Of a DNA stretch of 64,000 nt, positions 1-7,180 are shown in pieces. The DNA lies in contig CAZQYC010000005.1 of the NCBI GenBank assembly GCA_964597495.1, positions 1-64,000 on the forward strand, given 5' to 3'. The translations under genes and the position numbers were made by a program. How positions within the stretch are numbered: position 1 is the first letter of the stretch; each line of letters starts with the position of its first letter. The notes beneath the pieces were generated by a model. It was not told the DNA's origin. It made no database searches and worked only from the letters and a program-made list of their open reading frames with translations. The DNA is from CAZQYC01 sp964597495 (GTDB lineage: Bacteria > Pseudomonadota > Gammaproteobacteria > Steroidobacterales > Steroidobacteraceae).

Positions 1-2
1 CA

Positions 3-164
3 TATACTCCATCCTCTCAAATGATGGAGCCTCCGGGAATACCGGCGCGGTTCAGCCATAAGGGCTGGGAGCGCGCTCTAAACATGGAGCGAGAAGAGTA
101 TGTGCTTGGTCGGATAAAAGCAGTCAAGGACGCCTTTGCCGGGAGCTATGATGAAAAGCGCTAA
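3..164 (+). CDS. Cassette gene, 3' part only (hypothetical)
   Basis: A reading frame enters from the left window edge and stops at TAA 162-164; the last 53 residues are visible, ending SYDEKR. It runs rightward like all genes of array A and its stop lies inside the first attC, so it is the end of a cassette gene whose start is outside the window. The visible part is charged and has no membrane segment. I do not recognise a family. Confidence 0.6.
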   Translation, partial: YTPSSQMMEPPGIPARFSHKGWERALNMEREEYVLGRIKAVKDAFAGSYDEKR

Positions 165-248
165 CCAGCGCGTCAACAGCGTGCGCGTCGCGCACTCGAC
201 TCGCAACCCGCTGCGCACGTTGCTCACGTGTTACGCACGACGTTAGCT
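159..248 (+). repeat. attC site A1
   Basis: R'' CGCTAAC at 159-165 and R' GTTAGCT at 242-248 bracket a 90-bp imperfect palindrome of the long class, with inner ACTCGCAACCCGCTGCGC typical of several sites in both arrays. Confidence 0.9.
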
Positions 249-265
249 CAAAAAAACAGAGAGAT

Positions 266-550
266 ATGCACTCAGGTTCACACATGCCAAACCAAGCTCA
301 GCAAAGGAAGCTTTGCGACATGTTGCATCTTGCTTTGTCGGATATCCGACAACTCGGGTACAAGGGCCACACCGATCAGGCCGCAGCGCTGGCCGACGCC
401 TTTCACAATTTGCCGCAAGAAATCTGGGCGGACCACTTCAGCCTTTCTCATTTTCGGGAAGCCTTTCTTATTCCCTACTATCGAGATTGGCCCGATAGAG
501 TGCCATATGACTATCTCGCACTCTTAGATGAAGTAGAGAAATTGGCATGA
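266..550 (+). CDS. Hypothetical cassette protein, 94 aa
   Basis: Small soluble protein with no signal peptide or membrane segment. The centre is aromatic-rich (HFREAFLIPYYRDW, residues 62-75) and the C-terminus is acidic. ATG 266 has AGAGAGA just upstream; ATG 284 is an alternative start giving 88 residues. It fills the space between attC A1 and A2, which is the main evidence that it is the gene of this cassette. Function not recognised. Confidence 0.7.
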   Translation: MHSGSHMPNQAQQRKLCDMLHLALSDIRQLGYKGHTDQAAALADAFHNLPQEIWADHFSLSHFREAFLIPYYRDWPDRVPYDYLALLDEVEKLA

Positions 551-560
551 AGAAATCATC

Positions 561-626
561 GGCTAACAAGCCGTTCAAAACCGACGCGCGCATAAATGCG
601 CGCGCGTTTTAACGGCAGCGTTCGGC
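561..626 (+). repeat. attC site A2
   Basis: R'' GGCTAAC 561-567 and R' GTTCGGC 620-626, with arms AAGCCGTTC and GGCAGC and a GC-rich central stem (GCGCGCATAAATGCGCGC). Confidence 0.92.
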
Positions 627-643
627 ATAGAGAGAAGCAGCTC

Positions 644-952
644 ATGCCTACTCGAAAAGTTTCCAAAGACTACGTCCATTACCACAAAGACGGAAGCATT
701 TGGGCTAAAGGAAAAATGCGGGCAGGGAAACCCAACGGCTATTGGGAGTGGTATAGAAAGGGTGGCACGAGAATGCGCTCCGGCTATTTCAAGAACGGCG
801 TCCAAATCGGTGAGTGGACAACCTACGATCAGAAGGGCGCCGTCTATAAGGTCACGGTTATGAAGAAAGCAGTTACGAAGGCGAAAATCAATCGCATAAG
901 AGCCGAACCATCGGCTCAAAGAGCGACGCGTTCAAAACAGCACGCACTTTAG
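644..952 (+). CDS. MORN/YwqK-type repeat protein
   Basis: 102 residues from ATG 644, which follows GAGAAGCAG. Two MORN-like repeats are visible: one around residues 13-37 (YHKDGSIWAKGK..G...GYWEWY) and one around 40-61 (GGTRMRSGYFKNG...GEWTTY). Such G-x-W/Y-x-x-Y repeats form beta-hairpins and occur in YwqK-family proteins, some of which are annotated as antitoxins; a partner toxin is not visible. The last 16 or so residues are encoded by attC A3 and are probably not part of the ancestral domain. The reading frame extends upstream to 596, but that part overlaps attC A2. Confidence 0.8.
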   Translation: MPTRKVSKDYVHYHKDGSIWAKGKMRAGKPNGYWEWYRKGGTRMRSGYFKNGVQIGEWTTYDQKGAVYKVTVMKKAVTKAKINRIRAEPSAQRATRSKQHAL

Positions 953-966
953 CCGCAGCGTTGGGC
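902..966 (+). repeat. attC site A3
   Basis: R'' GCCGAAC 902-908 and R' GTTGGGC 960-966; the stop codon of the MORN gene (950-952) lies inside it. Confidence 0.85.
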
Positions 967-978
967 AGTCGAATTCCG

Positions 979-1374
979 ATGAAGTCGTTAATACATCGCT
1001 GGAAGGCAGATGCCATTGCTTTGCCACCCGAGTCACGGGACCTTATCGTTGCAACATTTGAGCATGCTGGTTTCGTGGCAACTAGCGATGTCGTCGATTT
1101 CTACTGCCTATTCGGCGGCATGAAAGAGATGGACGATGGATATCTTCGAGTGTGGCCGCTGAGTGAAGTGAAGGAGCACAGAACCGATCAGCCAGAATTC
1201 GGGCTAGCATTCGCGGACTACCTAATCGATGCGTGGTGGTTTAGGTTAAAGCCAGTGAATCCAGAGATATCGGCTGTCTACGTTGACGCTTTCAACGGCG
1301 AGCCGCGCTTGGTCGCGTCGAGCCTGACTGAGTTCTTTTTGAAGTATGAGCAGGAGCACACGAGTGTGCTATAG
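979..1374 (+). CDS. SMI1/KNR4 (SUKH) family immunity-like protein
   Basis: 131 residues. The pattern FYCLFGGMKEMDDG followed by LRVWPLSEV, then an acidic and aromatic second half (LIDAWWFRLKP) and FLKYEQE at the end fits the SUKH/SMI1-KNR4 fold. Known bacterial members are immunity proteins that neutralise polymorphic nuclease or deaminase toxins. Here it stands alone as a cassette with no toxin, so it would be an orphan immunity gene; this role is inferred. ATG 979 is chosen over TTG 961, which lies within the attC R' end. Confidence 0.7.
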   Translation: MKSLIHRWKADAIALPPESRDLIVATFEHAGFVATSDVVDFYCLFGGMKEMDDGYLRVWPLSEVKEHRTDQPEFGLAFADYLIDAWWFRLKPVNPEISAVYVDAFNGEPRLVASSLTEFFLKYEQEHTSVL

Positions 1375-1410
1375 CGTCAGGTTGCTCGGAGTGTTCGGTA
1401 GCCGAAAGCT

Positions 1411-1476
1411 GCCCAACAAGCCATTCCAGCGGATCGCGGCGAAAGACGCCGCTCCCGCTGAATGGCAGCGTTAGCG
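1411..1476 (+). repeat. attC site A4
   Basis: R'' GCCCAAC 1411-1417 and R' GTTAGCG 1470-1476. Apart from a few bases it is the same as the site at 45095-45160 of array B. Confidence 0.93.
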
Positions 1477-1483
1477 ACAAAGA

Positions 1484-1915
1484 ATGACTAAAGCCACAGA
1501 TAAACATGAGCAGCTTCGGTACGCAGCAATGCTGCTGTTCCAGTTCCGCGTCGTGGTTGATGGAAAGCCAAACGTGATGCGGACATGCGAAAAACGACTC
1601 ATCGTATTTCCTTCGGACTCATCAAGGAATGCCCTTACGCATGCAAAGCGTCGGGGGAAAAAGTCAGAACATAGTTATCGCAACGGCGACGGCAACCCGG
1701 TTCATTTCGAGTTTGTAGGCGTTCTCGATCTAATTTGCATTGGAGTCGAGTGCGAGGAGGACGAAGTGTGGTACGACATTGTCAGTCTCAAGCGCCCCAA
1801 AGAACGCTCGAGGAAGCTGTTGCCACCCGAACGTGACCTCAACGCCTTTCGCTGGGGGCCGTCGCTGACAAGCCGTTCAACCCGATCGCGCGCGAAAACG
1901 CGCGCTCCGGATTAA
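1484..1915 (+). CDS. DUF4288 domain protein
   Basis: 143 residues. An N-terminal YAAMLLFQFRV strand, CEKRLIVFPSDSSRNALTHA, the block GKKSEHSYRN, and then FEFVGVLDLI...GVECEEDEVWYDI match the DUF4288 family, whose function is unknown. The last about 17 residues (SLTSRSTRSRAKTRAPD) are translated attC A5. Cytoplasmic, no membrane segment. The start has no strong ribosome site. Confidence 0.82.
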   Translation: MTKATDKHEQLRYAAMLLFQFRVVVDGKPNVMRTCEKRLIVFPSDSSRNALTHAKRRGKKSEHSYRNGDGNPVHFEFVGVLDLICIGVECEEDEVWYDIVSLKRPKERSRKLLPPERDLNAFRWGPSLTSRSTRSRAKTRAPD

Positions 1916-1929
1916 CGGCGGCGTTGGGC
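1863..1929 (+). repeat. attC site A5
   Basis: R'' CGCTGAC 1863-1869 (AAC changed to GAC) and R' GTTGGGC 1923-1929; arms AGCCGTTCAA and central CGCGCGAAAACGCGCG. It contains the stop of the DUF4288 gene. Confidence 0.85.
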
Positions 1930-1932
1930 CTT

Positions 1933-2352
1933 ATGAGCGAAGCGAAACTTACAGAAGGAGACTCATCGCTAATAGTCACGTCGCATGACGACAGCTCGGG
2001 TGACTTCCTTGTTTCAATTGAAGTTCGTTGCAGAGGATTTAGCGGCCATGCGAATGGACACGTCGTTGGATCTGAATGGCAGTCGTTTGTTGCCAATCTT
2101 CAGCACCTCGAAAATCAACGCAGAGGATCGGCTCAGTTCTCGTCGGCACATCCAGACGAATTCGAGCTTAGAATCGGAGCCATTGACTCAAGAGGCCATT
2201 TGGGGGTTTCTGGCATGCTTAGCTTCGGGGATCAAGCTGAGACACATAGGCAACAGCTACGTTTTTCATTTGAGTTCGATCCATCTAAGCTCAATTCATT
2301 TGTTACGCAATTGGCACAGGCACAACAACGCGCTTCTGAGCGGTGGCGTTAG
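1933..2352 (+). CDS. WapI-like immunity-family protein
   Basis: 139 residues from ATG 1933. A first half with FLVSIEVRCRGFSG and SEWQSFVANLQHLE, and a second half with FELRIGAIDSRGHLGVSGM and LRFSFEFDPSKLNSFVTQL, fits the beta-rich WapI family of putative immunity proteins. Like the SUKH cassette upstream, no cognate toxin is visible. The stop codon TAG 2350-2352 is inside the R' box GTTAGCC, and the end of the gene overlaps a very short attC. Family call by eye only. Confidence 0.62.
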   Translation: MSEAKLTEGDSSLIVTSHDDSSGDFLVSIEVRCRGFSGHANGHVVGSEWQSFVANLQHLENQRRGSAQFSSAHPDEFELRIGAIDSRGHLGVSGMLSFGDQAETHRQQLRFSFEFDPSKLNSFVTQLAQAQQRASERWR

Positions 2353-2354
2353 CC
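2320..2354 (+). repeat. Very short attC-like site A6
   Basis: R'' GCACAAC 2320-2326 and R' GTTAGCC 2348-2354 separated by only 21 bp with weak AGCGGTGG/CGCGCT pairing. It separates the WapI-like gene from the next membrane gene and may be a deletion remnant of a normal attC. Confidence 0.5.
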
Positions 2355-2359
2355 ATCAT

Positions 2360-2659
2360 ATGAAACTGTTTCGCGGACAACCGGATCATGACTCTTGGCG
2401 TAGGCCACTTACAAACAGAGAGAAGGCAAGCGTTTGGGCGGGCTTTGGTCTTATCTTCCTTGTCTTGGGGATCTCAAAATGGGTTTCTCCGGACAAGCCG
2501 CCGTTCTCTGGAAAGTGGTCATGGATCTATCAGTCCCTCTACAATTCATTTGGGGCGCACGGAATCGCCGTCACGTTCCTCTTGCTAGGCTCATTATTTC
2601 TCATTGTGGCAATTGCCGCACGACTAAAGCTAGTACGCGTAGATGCAAAGAATGACTAA
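2360..2659 (+). CDS. Small membrane protein, two TM segments
   Basis: 99 residues from ATG 2360. An N-terminal charged part is followed by two hydrophobic segments, about residues 25-43 (WAGFGLIFLVLGISKWV) and 73-92 (GIAVTFLLLGSLFLIVAIAA), with a short aromatic loop between. It ends beside attC A7. No family recognised. Because A6 is so short, this gene and the WapI-like gene may now move as one two-gene cassette. Confidence 0.75.
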   Translation: MKLFRGQPDHDSWRRPLTNREKASVWAGFGLIFLVLGISKWVSPDKPPFSGKWSWIYQSLYNSFGAHGIAVTFLLLGSLFLIVAIAARLKLVRVDAKND

Positions 2660-2722
2660 CAAACCGCTCAAGAAACAACGCGCGCGAAAAAACGCGCGCG
2701 CGTCTTAGCGGCCGCGTTAGAC
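2654..2722 (+). repeat. attC site A7
   Basis: R'' GACTAAC 2654-2660 and R' GTTAGAC 2716-2722, central GCGCGCGAAAAAACGCGCGC hairpin. Confidence 0.93.
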
Positions 2723-2734
2723 GGCAGAAGACAC

Positions 2735-3256
2735 ATGTTCGGACTCTTCAAGAAGAAACCTCCGCCGCCGCCTGGCGGCTTCCCACCTATGCCGAAGTGG
2801 AGGCCCTCTATTCGTCAGCCCTTGGACAGAGTCGTCGAACGTGTCGCTCACTACACCAATCGCCAGAAGGATTTCGCGGTGTTCGAGTACGGCACCTGCG
2901 TGCTCGTGGAAAACGGTCTTTCGGAGAAGCAAGCCGTTGCACAAGCGATGGATGTTCTATTCAAGATCTTTAACTATCATCCGGATATGAATCCTGTGTC
3001 GATGAAAGACGGAAACATCACCGTTCAATACAATCACCCAGCATTAAATGTTGTACTGGAGGACGTCGTTCAGCTCAACTGGGCTGAGATTGATCGAAAC
3101 CATCTGGATGCATTGGCCACTAGTGAGGTCCTGATGACTCCCTTGGGCCCAAACAAATTCGACGATTTCGGGAAGAAGGCTCTCTTTGGACGATGCTATA
3201 TGTTCATGGATGCTCAGAATCCAAGGGTTGTTAAGATTGAGCGTGCTGCCGTCTAA
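2735..3256 (+). CDS. Hypothetical cassette protein, 173 aa
   Basis: Begins MFGLFKKK and has a proline run (PPPPPGG, residues 9-15), then a soluble domain with a helix-rich middle (residues 38-75) and a mixed C-terminal half. No signal peptide, TM or known motif. The MFGLFKKK start is common for short cytoplasmic proteins with a basic head. It occupies the whole cassette between A7 and A8; stop TAA overlaps R'' of A8. Confidence 0.75.
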   Translation: MFGLFKKKPPPPPGGFPPMPKWRPSIRQPLDRVVERVAHYTNRQKDFAVFEYGTCVLVENGLSEKQAVAQAMDVLFKIFNYHPDMNPVSMKDGNITVQYNHPALNVVLEDVVQLNWAEIDRNHLDALATSEVLMTPLGPNKFDDFGKKALFGRCYMFMDAQNPRVVKIERAAV

Positions 3257-3336
3257 CAAATCAAGCCGCACACTTTGTGTGCTCCGACTCGCAAACCGCT
3301 ACGCGCGTTGCTCACGTGTTACGCACGGCGTTAGAG
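3251..3336 (+). repeat. attC site A8
   Basis: R'' GTCTAAC 3251-3257 and R' GTTAGAG 3330-3336; long class (86 bp) with GACTCGCAAACCGCTACGCG in the middle, shared with A1, A16, A17 and sites of array B. Confidence 0.9.
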
Positions 3337-3346
3337 CTCAGCGGCA

Positions 3347-3676
3347 ATGAAGCCCTCCATATACTGGCAATGGCGCAATCGGCGCAGTCGTTGGCCGGAA
3401 ATGACGGAAGCAGAACTTCGGACGGTCATACGCAGCGCCGCCGCACGCGAGCGCAACAAAGCCCAGTCCTCTCGATCACGACATCGAGACACGAGATTGG
3501 CAGCGGTCGCGGTGTATATCAATCGCTTCGGAAAATCCGAGTTTCTTTCGCAGTTTTCTTCACGCAAACTACCGGCCATTCACCGAATGTGGTTGCCAGG
3601 CGGTTATGGTTGGTTCAAGGAGCGCTCTAACAACAACCTCAAGGGTGACGCGGCAAAGCCGCGCACCTTAGGCTGA
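3347..3676 (+). CDS. Hypothetical basic cassette protein, 109 aa
   Basis: Arg-rich protein; residues 40-52 (KAQSSRSRHRDTR) are strongly basic, followed by AAVAVYINRFGKSEFLSQF and a tryptophan-containing end. The last 15 residues are encoded by attC A9. A second frame is open across the same bases (3277-3630) but starts inside A8 and has low-complexity composition, so this frame is preferred. No family recognised. Confidence 0.55.
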   Translation: MKPSIYWQWRNRRSRWPEMTEAELRTVIRSAAARERNKAQSSRSRHRDTRLAAVAVYINRFGKSEFLSQFSSRKLPAIHRMWLPGGYGWFKERSNNNLKGDAAKPRTLG

Positions 3677-3685
3677 GCGTTAGCT
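3625..3685 (+). repeat. attC site A9
   Basis: R'' CTCTAAC 3625-3631 and R' GTTAGCT 3679-3685, 61 bp, central GCGGCAAAGCCGC hairpin; includes the stop of the preceding gene. Confidence 0.88.
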
Positions 3686-3689
3686 AACA

Positions 3690-4109
3690 ATGAATATGTC
3701 AATCAAATACAAGATCAACACCAGGATCACTGCAGAACAATTCATCGATATACTCAATCGGTCGACGCTTGGCGAACGACGACCGATTGATGATAGAGAG
3801 TGTATTGAGGGAATGGTGAAGAACGCCAATCTTCTCGTCACGGCGTGGGACCACAAAAAGCTCGTTGGGATCGCCAGATCCATCACCGATTTTCACTATG
3901 CATGTTATCTCTCGGATCTAGCGGTTGATGTTACCTATCAGCGTACCGGAATCGGCAAAGCGTTAATCGTCCACACGCAAAAGCAGCTCGGTTTGAAATG
4001 TAAGATCAGACTTATCAGCGCTCCAGCAGCAGTTGATTACTACTCAAAAATCGGGTTTGAGCGGAATACAATGTGTTGGGAGTTGAGGCACAGTAAAAAA
4101 GAGGTGTAG
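3690..4109 (+). CDS. GNAT family N-acetyltransferase
   Basis: 139 residues. The acetyl-CoA binding core is visible as LSDLAVDVTYQRTGIGKALI (motif A, V-x-x-x-x-QRTGIGKAL, residues 74-93), preceded by VGIARSITDF and followed by the C-terminal strand-loop YYSKIGFERN. This is the normal order for a small GNAT enzyme transferring acetyl from acetyl-CoA to an amine; the acceptor cannot be told. ATG 3696 is a possible second start. One of four GNAT genes in array A. Confidence 0.9.
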   Translation: MNMSIKYKINTRITAEQFIDILNRSTLGERRPIDDRECIEGMVKNANLLVTAWDHKKLVGIARSITDFHYACYLSDLAVDVTYQRTGIGKALIVHTQKQLGLKCKIRLISAPAAVDYYSKIGFERNTMCWELRHSKKEV

Positions 4110-4166
4110 CTAAAAGCGCTTCGAGACGGATGCGAAAAAGCGCGCCGCTCAAGCTTTTCGTTAGCC
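4108..4166 (+). repeat. attC site A10 (altered R'')
   Basis: R'' reads AGCTAAA (4108-4114; AAC changed to AAA) and R' is GTTAGCC 4160-4166. Inner arm GCGCTTCGAGACGG is shared with A13 and with 53361-53435. The altered R'' could weaken pairing with R'. Confidence 0.75.
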
Positions 4167-4173
4167 CAAAGAC

Positions 4174-4569
4174 ATGATCCTGAGACATCTCATACCCAAG
4201 CTGGATGCCCACTTTCCTGGGCAGTTCCACAGCACTGAAGCAGTGGTTACGTTCCCTGCGAAGCACTCAGCGGTAGGTAGCGTTGAAGTACACGACAACG
4301 GTGAAGAATTGACGGTCTATGCCGGCAACTTCAGTCACCTTCATTTCTCCAGTTACGATGGGTCACTCTCTAAAGAACAAGCAGCAGAGCGCATTGCTGA
4401 TGACGCCTTGGCTTTTCTCACTAAGCTCTTCGCAGACAAGATCGTTATGTGGGGCTCTCATGGCGGTCGCGGCGGCTGTTATGAGCGCGAGGCCGGGCCA
4501 AGTTCAATCTTCTCGTTCAAGCGAGGGCAAGAGTATGTTTGGTCCGGCCCAGTTCCGAAGCAGGGCTAA
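4174..4569 (+). CDS. Hypothetical cassette protein, 131 aa
   Basis: Soluble protein with a beta-rich N-terminal half (AVVTFPAKHSAVGSVEV, residues 23-39; ELTVYAGNFSHLHFSSY), a helical stretch with KEQAAERIADDALAFLTKLF, and a glycine-rich tail GSHGGRGGCYERE. No catalytic motif I can name. Stop TAA 4567-4569 overlaps R'' of A11. Confidence 0.75.
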   Translation: MILRHLIPKLDAHFPGQFHSTEAVVTFPAKHSAVGSVEVHDNGEELTVYAGNFSHLHFSSYDGSLSKEQAAERIADDALAFLTKLFADKIVMWGSHGGRGGCYEREAGPSSIFSFKRGQEYVWSGPVPKQG

Positions 4570-4626
4570 CAAGTTGTTCGAGAACCGACGTGCGAAGCCG
4601 CACGCGTCTTAGCGGCGACGTTGGGC
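4564..4626 (+). repeat. attC site A11
   Basis: R'' GGCTAAC 4564-4570 and R' GTTGGGC 4620-4626, arm AAGTTGTTCGAGAACCGACG. Confidence 0.92.
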
Positions 4627-4645
4627 GGTGAAAGGAGAAGAGTAA

Positions 4646-5302
4646 ATGGGAATGCACTTTGGATTGTTAGCGGCGAAAGCACCTTTGCCGCAGTTGAGAA
4701 GCGCCTTTGCGGATGCATGGCCGAAATTAGAAATCGCCACGTCGGCCGACAACTTTCCCGATGCGGAAGCAATCTGGTCTTGGAAGAGCGCAAATGAACG
4801 GTTCGTATCAGCTGCCAACTGGTCAATGGAGAATCCGGGCTCGGAGGTATTCATCTTATGCCAAGACGGCCCATGGGCCATCTTGATGGACTCCACTTAT
4901 GCGCTCGCCAGCGATGAGATCGCACTCAAAAAGCTGAGTGAAAAGCTTGGCACTGTAGTTTCATTTGTCATTGAAACGACCGGCGGAACCGCGTCGTTTT
5001 CTTGCTATGCATCCGGACAACTGCGCCGCACGATCCACAACGTTGACGGAAACATGCAATTGTCCGGGGCGGAACTTCCTGAGGAGAAAGGAATCGACAC
5101 AAACCAATACTATATGGACGAGACGGAGCAACTAATGCGTGCCTTTGGAATATCCGCAATTGAAGAGCTACCGGTCGTTTCGACAGCGCTTGCCATATCG
5201 ACGGTCGACCGAACCGACTACAGTCGTCTGACGACAAACGTTAGCGCCGCTGCCGCGAACGACCTACGAAACACAAAACGACCTTGGTGGAAATTTTGGT
5301 GA
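4646..5302 (+). CDS. Hypothetical cassette protein, 218 aa
   Basis: Start ATG 4646 follows AAAGGAGAAGAG, a good ribosome site. The protein is soluble, with repeated mention of strands such as EVFILCQDGPWAILMDST and TVVSFVIETTGGTASFSCY, an acidic centre, and an unusual aromatic-basic end RPWWKFW. No signal peptide and no recognised family. It fills the cassette between A11 and A12. Confidence 0.78.
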   Translation: MGMHFGLLAAKAPLPQLRSAFADAWPKLEIATSADNFPDAEAIWSWKSANERFVSAANWSMENPGSEVFILCQDGPWAILMDSTYALASDEIALKKLSEKLGTVVSFVIETTGGTASFSCYASGQLRRTIHNVDGNMQLSGAELPEEKGIDTNQYYMDETEQLMRAFGISAIEELPVVSTALAISTVDRTDYSRLTTNVSAAAANDLRNTKRPWWKFW

Positions 5303-5327
5303 ATTCACAGCGAGAACCATCGTCGCC

Positions 5328-5390
5328 GCCCAACAAATGTTTCGAGCTGACGCGTTCAAAGCGACGCACGGCTCAAACATGACGTTATGC
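5328..5390 (+). repeat. attC site A12
   Basis: R'' GCCCAAC 5328-5334 and R' GTTATGC 5384-5390. Inner part AAATGTTTCGAGC...GACGCGTTCAAAGC...GCTCAAACATG matches the site at 54121-54183 in array B almost base for base. Confidence 0.92.
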
Positions 5391-5393
5391 ACT

Positions 5394-5807
5394 ATGAAGT
5401 GGGCATTCTTTACGCTTATGCTGGTTGCTTGGCTGGCCGGTTGCGCAACGGCTATCGACCAATCGAGCGCTACTGCGTATCACGAGCTTATCGGCAAGAG
5501 GGTATTGACTACAGATGCGCTTCTCTGCAAAAAGTCACCCTTCCACCCCATAGATGGACATCCATTCCCACAACTAGCCATCGTCTGGCAAACCACGGAT
5601 AAGGAGTGCCTTTCTGGGGTAAAGGTTGCAAAACTACCAAAGCAAACCGTGGTGCAGATTCAAAGGGTCGAAGAACATCGTTACAGAAACCTTTGGACGT
5701 ATGAGCATTGGTATCTTATTGGCTCGGTTTTTTTGGAGGGTGAGCGTCTCGAGTTTTACCACTTCTACGGTTTTACGGATTTCCCGGAATCACCGCAGTG
5801 GCAGTAG
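5394..5807 (+). CDS. Putative lipoprotein
   Basis: 137 residues from ATG 5394, three bases after R'. N-terminus MKWAFFTLMLVAWLAGC is a lipoprotein signal with lipobox LAGC, cysteine at residue 17. The mature part begins ATAIDQSS and has several cysteines (LLCKKS, DKECLS) and a C-terminal YEHWYLIGSVFLEGERLEFYHFY. Expected at the outer or inner membrane facing the periplasm. No family recognised. The frame is open further upstream but that stretch is attC A12. Confidence 0.82.
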   Translation: MKWAFFTLMLVAWLAGCATAIDQSSATAYHELIGKRVLTTDALLCKKSPFHPIDGHPFPQLAIVWQTTDKECLSGVKVAKLPKQTVVQIQRVEEHRYRNLWTYEHWYLIGSVFLEGERLEFYHFYGFTDFPESPQWQ

Positions 5808-5808
5808 T

Positions 5809-5883
5809 GCATAACAAGCGCTTCGAGACGGACCGGCCAAATCGCTACGCTATTTTCCCGGCCGCTCAAGTGCAGCGTTGGGC
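5809..5883 (+). repeat. attC site A13
   Basis: R'' GCATAAC 5809-5815 and R' GTTGGGC 5877-5883, 75 bp. Closely similar along its length to 53361-53435 of array B (shared AAGCGCTTCGAGACGGACCG and CCCGGCCGCTCAAG). Confidence 0.92.
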
Positions 5884-5895
5884 GTGAAGAAGAAC

Positions 5896-6141
5896 ATGAC
5901 AGCAGATCGGAACTATCCCGCTGAGTGGCTTGAAAAGATTCCTGCTGTTGTATTTGGAGTTTTTATCGCAGGTGAGATACGCATACTTCTTCACCCGGGC
6001 GTAGGTATAACGAATGGTGGCGCACCGTACGACATTCCCATTTCATTAGTCCCTTTCGAGTTGCGCATTCCAAATACTCGCTTATGGGTGAAGCTTGATA
6101 ATCGAATAGGCGTTGTAAGAGTATGGAAAAGAGATGAGTAG
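5896..6141 (+). CDS. Hypothetical small cassette protein, 81 aa
   Basis: Begins MTADRNYPAEWLEKIP and contains a hydrophobic strand VVFGVFIAGEIRILL (residues 18-32) and a C-terminal half of alternating strands (YDIPISLVPFELRIP, RLWVKLDNRIGVVRVW), suggesting a small beta protein. ATG 5896 is preferred over TTG 5878, which is inside R'. No family recognised. Confidence 0.65.
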   Translation: MTADRNYPAEWLEKIPAVVFGVFIAGEIRILLHPGVGITNGGAPYDIPISLVPFELRIPNTRLWVKLDNRIGVVRVWKRDE

Positions 6142-6166
6142 CGCAGGTTGTCATCTAGACCTCCTC

Positions 6167-6231
6167 GCCCAACAAAGCGCTCAAGAAGGACGCGCGGTAA
6201 AACCGCGCGCCTCTTAGCGTTAGCGTTAGCC
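6167..6231 (+). repeat. attC site A14
   Basis: R'' GCCCAAC 6167-6173 and R' GTTAGCC 6225-6231, central CGCGCGGTAAAACCGCGCG hairpin. Confidence 0.93.
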
Positions 6232-6236
6232 GAATC

Positions 6237-6665
6237 ATGGGACAAGAAACCAAATCTTCAGGAGTTGTACCTGCTGACCCATCAAAATGGTCGGAGAAGA
6301 GTCAGCGCTCTGTGTCCGCTGAATGGACCAAGGAGTATCACGACAACAAGTACAGCTGTTGGCGATGCAAGAAAGTTTCGGTCTTTAGCGCTGAGGATCA
6401 GAAATACACTTATGAAGTAAAGAAGGCGCCGATCGATCAGCAGCGCATCCTATGCACTGACTGTTGGCGGCTTTCATTACAGATCGGCAAGGAAATCGAG
6501 AGTTGCGAGGCCAATTGGGCTTCGAGTAAGGTAGCGCTTAGCAAAGACAAACAATTTCTGTCCCGCTGGCTCCAGCTCTTAATCTCAAAGGAAGAGTATG
6601 TTCCGTACCGCCCGAACACTGCCGCAAAAAACAGGCTTCAGCGGTTACTCAATGAGCTCGGCTAA
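6237..6665 (+). CDS. Zinc-ribbon domain protein (zf-trcl type)
   Basis: 142 residues. CWRCKKVSVFSAEDQKYTYE (residues 41-60) followed by RILCTDCWR gives two CxxC pairs with the FSAEDQ...YE signature of the probable zinc-ribbon family often called zf-trcl. The C-terminal half is helical and contains the run LSRWLQLLISKEEY. Likely a cytoplasmic zinc protein; role unknown. Stop TAA lies in R'' of A15. Confidence 0.8.
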   Translation: MGQETKSSGVVPADPSKWSEKSQRSVSAEWTKEYHDNKYSCWRCKKVSVFSAEDQKYTYEVKKAPIDQQRILCTDCWRLSLQIGKEIESCEANWASSKVALSKDKQFLSRWLQLLISKEEYVPYRPNTAAKNRLQRLLNELG

Positions 6666-6711
6666 CAAACCGCTCAAGAACGACTCGCGCGTCTTAGCGG
6701 CGGTGTTCTAA
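6660..6711 (+). repeat. attC site A15
   Basis: R'' GGCTAAC 6660-6666 and a less usual R' GTTCTAA 6705-6711; only 52 bp. Confidence 0.8.
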
Positions 6712-6716
6712 GTAGA

Positions 6717-7073
6717 ATGAAGACCGTCACGCTTATTTCATTCGCTATAGTGGTTGCTTGCGGCTGCTCAACTGTAACAATTTATGAAAAGGCCGCTGAT
6801 GAGCTAGTAGTGCTCAAGGTGCAACGTAATGGTGGCTACTACGGCAGTTGGCATCCAGTAGGCACTCAGCACGCTGGAGAACTCACCCAGGCCGACGAGG
6901 AAAAGGCCGAATCTGCTCTATCAAGCTGTCTCGAGCAATTGAAAGCTCAAAGCAACGACATTGTTCGGAATAAGCCAGCCCCAAGTAAAGTCATGGCAGC
7001 TGGTCAACTGATAGCTTGTATGCGTACTAAAGGCTGGTTGTATAGTGTTGACGAGATCATTATCACTTCATGA
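6717..7073 (+). CDS. Putative lipoprotein
   Basis: 118 residues. MKTVTLISFAIVVACGC is a lipoprotein signal; cysteines at 15 and 17, with ACGC as the likely lipobox. The mature part has YEKAADELVVLKV, a serine/glutamine helix with two cysteines (SSCLEQL, IACMRTKGW) that may form a disulphide in the periplasm. Starts six bases after R' of A15. No family recognised. Confidence 0.78.
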   Translation: MKTVTLISFAIVVACGCSTVTIYEKAADELVVLKVQRNGGYYGSWHPVGTQHAGELTQADEEKAESALSSCLEQLKAQSNDIVRNKPAPSKVMAAGQLIACMRTKGWLYSVDEIIITS

Positions 7074-7077
7074 ATAC

Positions 7078-7167
7078 TTATAACCAGCGAATCAAGCCCG
7101 CACGCGTCGCGTGCTCGACTCGCAACCCGCTGCGCGAGTTGCTCGCGGCCTATTCGCAGCGTTGGGC
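7078..7167 (+). repeat. attC site A16
   Basis: R'' TTATAAC 7078-7084 and R' GTTGGGC 7161-7167; long class with CGACTCGCAACCCGCTGCGC. Confidence 0.9.
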
Positions 7168-7180
7168 ATGAAGCGCGAGC

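Noticed and set aside
3277..3630. Alternative 117-codon frame in the third visible full cassette after A8
   Set aside because: Starts inside attC A8 and has a low-complexity composition; the 3347-3676 frame fits the cassette better.
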